Origin: Planctomycetota bacterium
Lineage (GTDB): Bacteria > Planctomycetota > Planctomycetia > Isosphaerales > Isosphaeraceae
Assembly (NCBI GenBank): GCA_028291545.1
Contig: JAQGHR010000079.1
Location: forward strand, 1-48,236
DNA length: 48,236 nt
Direction of reading: 5' to 3'
The notes under the pieces were generated by a model, which saw only the letters and a program-made list of their open reading frames with translations, was not told where the DNA came from and did no database searches. Made by a program: the position numbers and the translations under genes. Shown piece after piece: positions 42,547 through 48,236 of the stretch. Each line of letters starts with the position of its first letter. Positions within the stretch are counted from its first letter, which is position 1.

Positions 42547-43087
42547 TCAAACATGCCGTAATGACAGGACTTGCGTAAGGTAGTCCGCGTTGAGCATGCA
42601 GGACGTCATCTTTCCGCGGAGGCTGTCCTCGTCGGGACGGCGCTTCAGGAGCGTCACGGCGAACCGCCGCAGCCAGCTCAGGTTGTTGCCCAAGGTTCGC
42701 CTCGTCGTGCGACCCCCGACAGGTCTTGCCGTCGATGGCGACGGGACGGCCGGAGTTCTCGGCGTCGGTCGGGACCGCATCGCGGATCCAGGCCCGGAAG
42801 CGACGTTGAAACGCCTCGGCCTTTCGGGCCATGAGCAACCGCCGGGTGCAGTCACGCGAGGGGACGCCGTCGGGCGAAGCAAGATGCCGGGCCAGCCAAG
42901 AGGCCCGATGCTTGGCCCAGCGATGGATGGCGGTGGGCCCGTCGCACCCGCAGACGACGCCGCAGGCCGCGATGACGGCGATGTCCACCATCAAATGCTT
43001 GCTGTTGCGCGCATGGCGATAGTCCGAGAGCGATCCGAAGTAAGAGCCGATGGATCCGACATCGACGAGCTTGGCCATGAGAGGCAT
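42547..43087 (-). pseudogene. ISAs1-family transposase with internal deletion
   Basis: The N-terminal part is clear from ATG 43078 or 43087: MPLMAKLVDVGSIGSYFGSL, IHRWAKHRASWLARHL, then RPVAIDGKTCRGSHDEANLG. It joins, out of frame near 42690, to the family C-terminus NNLSWLRRFAVTLLKRR and LNADYLTQVLSLRHV. Normal ISAs1 transposases are about 370 residues; some 150 or more central residues, including the later catalytic acids, are missing. Ends and terminal inverted repeats could not be found. The open frame upstream runs on into the Rhs-like fragment at 43088, apparently by chance. Confidence 0.75.
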
Positions 43088-44256
43088 CCTGGGATCGGTC
43101 CGGATCGGCCGCCGCACGCCCGGGCCGTTGAACGAGGTGACGACGCCCTCCAGCGACCGGAGGTGCCACTCCGTCCGGACGCGGGAGAGCGTGAATCGCA
43201 GGCCCTCGGGAGCGGCGTAGCTCCCATCCGTGAGTTGCCGGAAGACGATCGAGTTCGGGCCGAGCTTGATCTCGACGTCCCGGTTCGCGAGGGGTGTCAG
43301 CCGCAGGTCGTCGAGCGTGGAGGTCCCGTAGCCCATCGAGCCGAGGTAGCCGCGCTCCAGCAGCGCGCCGTAATCCGTCGTCCCACGTCCCGTCGGCCGG
43401 ATTGCCGCTCTGGTTGGCGACCGCGAAGTTCACGGTGAGCATCGAGCCGACGACGAACGATCCCGTCGGGGCGGCAACAGAGGTGACAGCCAGGTTGGCG
43501 GCGGCGGCCAGCGGGGTGAGAGTCACGGCCGTTGCCGTCGTCGCTTCTTCGAAGAGCGTCGTCTGCCCCACCTTCAGGCCGGTGATCGACGTGAAATCGC
43601 CGGTCTTCGAGGCATAGGTGACGATGGGGACGGGCTGTCCCACCGTTGGCGCGAAGCCGTTGGCGGTCGTGATCGCGAGCGTGCCCGAGAGGGCCGCCGC
43701 GCCCGTGGGCTCCACGAGGCCCGTCTTCGTCGTGCCATTCGAAAGGCCGACTTCCGATCGGAGGATCCCGTTGTCAGTCTGCGAGAACGCCCCCGCGACG
43801 CGGTTCTCCAGGACGCCGTTCACCGCGAACCTGGACGGCTCGTTGAGGACGAGCGTACCTTTGTTGACGAGCCTCGTGCCGACATTGATGGAGTTCGCTC
43901 CGGAGACGATGATCGTCCCGTCGTTGGTGAAGGTGCCGTCGAGCTCTCCCTGATCCCAGTGGAGCAGGCCCGCGGGAAAGTCGAAGACGGCGCGCCCTCG
44001 GCCTGGACGTTGGCGAAGGCCGCGACGTCGATGGAGACGGTGCCCGCCCCCGTGCCGGTGTATCGTCCCTTCATGCCTCGGGCACCTTCCCGGTGCTCCA
44101 CTTCGAGGCATCATTCCAGGAGCCGGAGGAGTCGGACGCCCACGAGACGACCGAGAGTAGTTGGCGGGCCTCGAGCGGGTCGAACTCCAGGAACGCGCGG
44201 CGACGACGGTTCAGGCGGTCGACGTGAGGACGGGCTGGACGCACTGGTACGGGCAT
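43088..44256 (-). pseudogene. Broken surface protein: LEPR-XLL N-terminus, repeats, CARDB-like and Rhs-like pieces
   Basis: Read on the minus strand from ATG 44256: MPVPVRPARPHVDRLNRRRR, then FDPLEARQLLSV (LEPR-XLL export motif) and SWASDSSGSWNDASKWSTG. A frame change near 44080 continues MKGRYTGTGAGTVSIDVAAF; another near 43990 continues VFDFPAGLLHWDQGELDGTF and NDGTIIVSGANSINV, then a CARDB-like piece (NLAVTSVAAPTGSFVVGSML). Near 43385 a third shift enters DYGALLERGYLGSMGYGTST and TDGSYAAPEGLRFTL, similar to the start of Rhs-repeat proteins. The end is lost at the ISAs1 remnant. The order suggests one large secreted Rhs-like protein that has suffered frameshifts and deletions. Confidence 0.65.
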
Positions 44257-44358
44257 TGCGGTAGGTCCCCGGGCGTCGTCGACAGGGCCGACTCCTCGGT
44301 CGCGTCCCCCGACTCGCTCGCCAAAACGTAGGGGCCACCCTGCGCCCTATCGCCTGCG

Positions 44359-44730
44359 GTGGATGACGCCTCGTACGCGAGGGCGGAACCGCCGAACACC
44401 TCGCAATTCCTCCTGAACCTCCGACCCGTAACCCTGGCGCGAGCCGGTCGGGCCCCGGAGGCCGCCGCGGCCCGCGAGATCCTCGCCACGGCCCCGGGAA
44501 TCGCCGCCCGCACGTTCGCCGCGGCGGTATCCGCCGTGCCCGAGTCTGGGCGAGCAGAATACTGCGAAGAGGCCCTGAAGCCCCTCCGGGCCGTCAGCGG
44601 CAAGGACCCCGCGTTCATCCGCTCCATCGCGTTCGACCCCGATTTCTTCTCGCTTCGGACGATGCCCGCTTACCGGGACCTGATTCGCGCATTGACCGAC
44701 AAGAAGTCATCGCCGAAGGATGACCGCTGA
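44359..44730 (+). pseudogene. Remnant resembling the C-terminal tail of a kinase/TPR protein
   Basis: 123 residues from GTG 44359. The segment AEYCEEALKPLRAVSGKDPA followed by FDPDFFSLRTMPAYRDLIRA resembles the final repeat of planctomycete Ser/Thr kinases with TPR tails, where a DPDxxxLRxxPxFxxL pattern is common. No kinase domain lies upstream; instead the divergent surface pseudogene begins at 44256. It is either a truncated kinase end or a small independent helical protein. Confidence 0.45.
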
Positions 44731-44786
44731 ACGTGCCAAGGTTCACGATCGGAGGGGTCGGCGAGAAGCCGCATTTGGCGAAGTAA

Positions 44787-44852
44787 GCGGCTGTCCGGAG
44801 GGGAGGACCTTCTGCTCTTCCGCCCCGAAGGTCCTCCCCTCCGGACAGCCGC
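44787..44852. repeat. Palindromic repeat, family D
   Basis: Perfect 26-base arms (44787-44812 and 44827-44852; core GGAGGGGAGGACC) around a 14-base loop. It lies in the convergent gap between the kinase-tail remnant and the alpha/beta-hydrolase gene. No T-run follows, so it is more like a dispersed palindromic element than a standard terminator. Confidence 0.85.
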
Positions 44853-44963
44853 TGAGAAGGACGCTGATGCCGCGGCCCGCGTCGTCGCCCCAGGCAATGG
44901 TCGACCCCGATTCGTGCGTCGAAGGGAACGGCGGTTTCCTCGGACGGGTCGGCCGGGCTGGCC

Positions 44964-47750
44964 TCAGCGACGCTCCCTCGCAGCGGAGGGGCGGCCGGCG
45001 GTCCGCTTGGTCAAGGTCCTCGCGCCGGGGTCGACCTCCACCGGCGCGTCACCCTGACGCGCCGGCTCGGCCGTTCGTGGCGAGGTGGCAGGCTCGTCGG
45101 TCAAGACCAGTGCCCGAGTGGGCGAGAGCCGGAGGTAAAACAACGGGCGTCCTGCCGGCGCGAGCGGCCAAACCGGACTACTGCCGAGACGCCCGCTCCC
45201 GGCCGGGTCGCCCGCCATGAGTTTCGCATCCGGCGCGACGAGGCGGGCGCCGGCGATCCGGTTGAAGCGTTCGACGTAGGGACGAAGCTCGTGGTGCGAT
45301 GCGATCTTGGTCGTGGCACCAACCACCGCAAGCATCCGCGAGGCATCTTGCGAGATCCTCGGGTCGCCGGTCTCGTCCCCGACCTCAAGCAGGACCTCCA
45401 GGGCGACGAGCAGCATCTCGACACGCTCGCGGGTGAGGGTCTCGCATCGCGCGGCGTACTGCTCGGTCTGCGACCGCAGTTCGTCCACGGCGCGGGGGGC
45501 GTACCGGCTCCTCCGGCCCTGGGCCTGGTCCGAGCCGTCGATGGCGAGGTAGGCCTCGTCGTCGGGCAGCTTGTGCAGACTCATGCAGCAGGCGGCGATC
45601 GTGTGGAAGAGTTTCAGGCCTTTCCTGAGCTGGGGCGAGAGCGCGTTGTAGGTCCGCTCGGCCTCGGCGAATTCGATGTCGATCGGCCCGAGCGCCGGCC
45701 GCCCCGCCGCGGCTTCTGCCGCCGGCGCGTCGCGGGCCATCTCCGAGAGGCAGCGCGCGATGACCTTCTTGTACAGGAGCTGCGCCTTGGTGATCAGGTC
45801 GTCGTTGGCGACCTGGTCGATCGCTTCCTGGTAATCGTCCTCGACCTTCGCCATCAGGCCGAGGTAGTGCTCGTTCCGGACGTCGCGATAGAAAGTGGGC
45901 GACCGCCGGGCGAAGAATCGCACGTCGGCGCGACGCTCCATGCTATTGATCAGTCGCTTGCGCAGGTCGCGGCGCTCCTTGGGGTTGAAGTCCAGGTCCT
46001 TGCGCATCAGCTCCTGTAATTCCTTGACGAGTTGGTCGTACTGGCCGTACGACGTATCGGAGCGTCCGCAGAGCCGCTCGGCCATCGCGAGGCCGTGGCG
46101 GATGTGATAGAGCCGCGTCTTGAAGACGAACTGGCCGTTCTCGACGAGCGCCTCGCACGACTCCTGCGCCTTGAGGAAGTACTCCTGCGCCTTGGCGATG
46201 TCCATGCGCTCCATCTTGAGCCAGGCGAGCTCGTTGTAGACGAACGACAGCAGGGCGTCGTCGTCGCTCGACTCGCGGACGGCCTGCAACAGCCGATCGG
46301 CGGCACCGTCCCACTTCTCCAGCGATTTCAGCGCGGTGGCCTCGTAACCGAGGGAGTCAATCACGAGCGACCGAGGCATGTTGGGGCTCTCGCCCCTGGC
46401 GTCGCGCGGGAAGACGTCCTCGCGGATCTTGCGGAACTGCTCGATGGCCAGCTCGGGGAACTCCATCTCGCTCAGGAGCAGCCCGTAGTCCATCAGGCAG
46501 AGGGCGAACGAGCCGTTGGCCGGGTCGTGGAGATTGACACGCTTGTAGCAGCGGATGGCGTCCTCGTACAGGAGCTTCGCCTTCGAGAGGTCGCGCGCAT
46601 TGCCGCGCTTGCCGGCGGCGAGCTGGTAGTTGGCCCGGGCGTGGAGCTGCCGCGCCCGGTAGGCCTCGCGGGCGTCGTCGTGCAGGCCGGGGATACGTTC
46701 CCACCAGCGGGGCGCGGGGTCGTCCTCGGCGAGCGCGGCGTCGGCCACGTCGTCGCCGTCGGGCGTGGCCTCGGTGCCGATGATGTGGTCGATCGACTTC
46801 TCGTTGCCGCCGGCCTGGACGTCCACGCGAAGCAGGTCGCGGACGTGGCCGGGGTCGCGCCCCGGGATCTGGGCGGCGTTGGCGAGCCTCGCGATGTTCG
46901 CGAATCGCTCGACGCGCTTCTGGTAATCGGCCTTGCGCGCCCAGTCCAGCGGGATCAGCACCACCGCCATCACCATCGCCGCGGCCGCCGCGATCTTGAT
47001 GAACTGGAGGTTGTTCATCAGGAAGAGCTTGGCTCCGCCCAGCGGTGTGAGCCTGGGCCGGTGGTCGATCGGTGGGATCGGCCCGTCGCCGGTCAGCAGG
47101 GGCAGCCAGTTCTCGCGCATCAGGCGATCGTCGCGGTCGAAGTAGCCGCCGTGCCCGCAGCGGTAGTAGCGGTTCATGAACTGGCCGCCGACCATCCCCT
47201 GGAAGCCCACGCGGCCGGCCATGCCCATCATGAGGGCGGCCGACTGGCAGAGCAGCAGGATCGCGTCGTCCCATCCGCACTCGTTCACCACGCGGCCGAG
47301 GTAACCCGCCTGGTGGTAGCGATACCACGGGAACGACGGCCTCAGCACGCTGCCGGCGAAGATGACCGTGTGGACCTTGCGGCCCCGGGGGATGTGCGGG
47401 ATGGCCGACGCCGCCAGGTACGTCCCGAAGCTGTGCGCCACCAGGTCGATCCGCGCCCCCTCGGGGGCCGCCTCGACCGCCTGAGCGAAGAACTTGCGGA
47501 ACCGTCGCGCCACGAGCCATCGCAAGGGCGGGACGAGGAAGGCGAGCGACGAGAAGTACCCGTACTGATAGTTCAGCACGATGACCCCCGGCTCGGCCGC
47601 CTCCAGCAGGCCCTTCAGGTCGGCCTGCCAGTCGCCGTAGGTGCGAATGCCGTGCACCGTGATGACGACGTGGGCCGCCCCGCCGCCCGTCTCGCCCCCC
47701 TGGCCCGGGATTGCCCCCGTCGATCGTCGCTCCGGTTCAGGTCCGTCCAT
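44964..47750 (-). CDS. Alpha/beta-hydrolase, transmembrane and helical-repeat fusion protein
   Basis: 928 aa. Residues 25-200 form an alpha/beta-hydrolase-like domain: VVITVHGIRTYGDWQADL carries the oxyanion HG motif, LVAHSFGTYLA the nucleophile elbow (Ser107), and CGHGGYFDRD near residue 200 is a candidate for the catalytic His. A membrane helix (about 251-268, IKIAAAAAMVMAVVLIPL) separates it from roughly 650 residues of helical, TPR-like repeats (KAKLLYEDAIRCYKRVNLHD; DIAKAQEYFLKAQESCEALV). A full AAGGAGG lies ten bases before the ATG at 47750. The hydrolase could act on lipids or esters; similar domains occur as effectors in bacterial conflict systems, but no NTPase or partner is adjacent. 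Function unknown. Confidence 0.75.
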   Translation of the reverse strand: MDGPEPERRSTGAIPGQGGETGGGAAHVVITVHGIRTYGDWQADLKGLLEAAEPGVIVLNYQYGYFSSLAFLVPPLRWLVARRFRKFFAQAVEAAPEGARIDLVAHSFGTYLAASAIPHIPRGRKVHTVIFAGSVLRPSFPWYRYHQAGYLGRVVNECGWDDAILLLCQSAALMMGMAGRVGFQGMVGGQFMNRYYRCGHGGYFDRDDRLMRENWLPLLTGDGPIPPIDHRPRLTPLGGAKLFLMNNLQFIKIAAAAAMVMAVVLIPLDWARKADYQKRVERFANIARLANAAQIPGRDPGHVRDLLRVDVQAGGNEKSIDHIIGTEATPDGDDVADAALAEDDPAPRWWERIPGLHDDAREAYRARQLHARANYQLAAGKRGNARDLSKAKLLYEDAIRCYKRVNLHDPANGSFALCLMDYGLLLSEMEFPELAIEQFRKIREDVFPRDARGESPNMPRSLVIDSLGYEATALKSLEKWDGAADRLLQAVRESSDDDALLSFVYNELAWLKMERMDIAKAQEYFLKAQESCEALVENGQFVFKTRLYHIRHGLAMAERLCGRSDTSYGQYDQLVKELQELMRKDLDFNPKERRDLRKRLINSMERRADVRFFARRSPTFYRDVRNEHYLGLMAKVEDDYQEAIDQVANDDLITKAQLLYKKVIARCLSEMARDAPAAEAAAGRPALGPIDIEFAEAERTYNALSPQLRKGLKLFHTIAACCMSLHKLPDDEAYLAIDGSDQAQGRRSRYAPRAVDELRSQTEQYAARCETLTRERVEMLLVALEVLLEVGDETGDPRISQDASRMLAVVGATTKIASHHELRPYVERFNRIAGARLVAPDAKLMAGDPAGSGRLGSSPVWPLAPAGRPLFYLRLSPTRALVLTDEPATSPRTAEPARQGDAPVEVDPGARTLTKRTAGRPSAARERR

Positions 47751-48017
47751 GGTGTCCCATCCCTCCTTGGTGCATGGCCTCGCCCCGCAGGCGGCCCCCG
47801 ACCGCCCGTCCCGCGGCCGGGCGGCCCTGGATGGAGAAGAGGTCCTCGGCGCGTCGCCACGTTAGCCGATCGAGCATCCGCCGCAAGATCAATCCATCGC
47901 GATTCGGGCCCCCATCCCGCGACCGATGGTATCGGCGGCCGGCGAGATGGCCCGCCTGATCGAAGTTTACCGCGCCTTGCAGAAATAACTTAAGTTCCCG
48001 GCCCGTACAATTCTTGT

Positions 48018-48236
48018 ATGGGCCAATCAGCTCCTCACGACTGGAGAGAGTGGCGGCGGCTGAGAGCGCTGGAACTCCATCAGCAGGGGTGGATTCAGCG
48101 AGACATCGCCGCCGCTCTCGGTGCTACCGAAAGTGCCGTCAGCCAATGGCTGGCGTCCGCCCGGCGGGGCGGGCCAGAGGCGCTCACCTCGCACACCGAC
48201 CGGCGAGGCGTGGCTCCCGAGCTGACCCCCGACCAA
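48018..48236 (+). CDS. IS630-like transposase, N-terminal part (runs off the window)
   Basis: 73 codons are visible. MGQSAPHDWREWRRLRALEL opens a helix-turn-helix (QQGWIQRDIAAALGATESAV, SQWLASARRGG), the N-terminal DNA-binding domain of IS630-type transposases; the DDE catalytic domain would follow outside the window. A TACAAT at 48006-48011 seven bases before the ATG could be a -10 box, which would give an almost leaderless message. The left end of the element is probably within 47970-48010 but the inverted repeat cannot be verified from one end. Confidence 0.75.
   Translation, partial: MGQSAPHDWREWRRLRALELHQQGWIQRDIAAALGATESAVSQWLASARRGGPEALTSHTDRRGVAPELTPDQ

Noticed and set aside
42344..43336. 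Single 330-residue protein spanning Rhs-like and transposase sequence
   Set aside because: The frame is continuous by chance: it joins a surface-protein fragment to an ISAs1 N-terminus, then drifts out of the transposase frame after the deletion junction.
46032..47993. Plus-strand open frame opposite the hydrolase fusion
   Set aside because: Antisense shadow; the minus-strand gene has a hydrolase elbow, membrane helix and AAGGAGG start signal.

Overview
The window looks like chromosomal DNA from a planctomycete, most likely near the Isosphaeraceae. The signs are high GC; serine/threonine kinases (one overlapping an ECF sigma gene); a PEP-CTERM exported protein; secreted proteins whose N-termini resemble the planctomycete LEPR-XLL motif; a Uma2-family protein; sulfatase-like and phosphodiesterase members of the alkaline phosphatase (AlkP) superfamily; and many long-armed intergenic palindromes. 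The taxonomic placement is inference; no rRNA or complete tRNA gene was seen.

Layout. 0.1-7.9 kb (minus strand): two paralogous membrane-anchored sulfatase-like enzymes, then an 82-aa membrane protein and two AlkP-superfamily phosphodiesterases tied together by GTGA and ATGA overlaps. 8.6-10.3 kb: an RpoD-like sigma factor facing a PEP-CTERM protein, with one nested palindrome and terminator filling the gap. 11.0-12.7 kb: DNA polymerase X. 12.7-17.6 kb (minus): ECF sigma factor, Ser/Thr kinase with helical repeats, ModB and ModC (no ModA seen). 17.9-18.9 kb: a tiny Pro-rich protein and an unknown protein. 19.3-20.8 kb: an HTH-like protein and an endonuclease/exonuclease/phosphatase-fold protein. 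20.8-21.2 kb: palindromes, one of which looks like a MITE. 21.2-24.5 kb: a secreted family 2 glycoside hydrolase. 25.0-26.4 kb: a Thr/Gly-rich surface protein with a 90-bp tandem repeat. 26.6-28.4 kb: DAHP synthase and a Crp/Fnr regulator. 28.6-29.2 kb: a frameshifted gene. 29.4-31.7 kb: a large SPFH protein. 32.0-35.3 kb (plus): Uma2-family nuclease, XPB-like helicase and Bax1-like (DUF790) nuclease. 35.3-41.6 kb: RluE-type pseudouridine synthase, DUF4139 protein, a second kinase, an orphan Phd-like antitoxin and an exported HAD hydrolase.

41.7-44.9 kb is a decayed accessory patch: the 3' half of a Trp-like tRNA, abutting IS1380 and ISAs1 transposase fragments (the latter internally deleted), a surface-protein pseudogene with Rhs-like sequence, a kinase-tail remnant and another perfect palindrome. 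45.0-47.8 kb encodes a 928-aa alpha/beta-hydrolase, transmembrane and helical-repeat fusion. The window ends inside an IS630-like transposase.

The most system-like loci are the Uma2-XPB-Bax1 cluster (32.0-35.3 kb), which combines a helicase with two nuclease-fold proteins and is probably a DNA repair or anti-foreign-DNA module, and the overlapping AlkP-superfamily cluster (0.1-7.9 kb), probably acting on envelope phosphoesters. All start choices and functions were read from sequence and family knowledge, without database searches.
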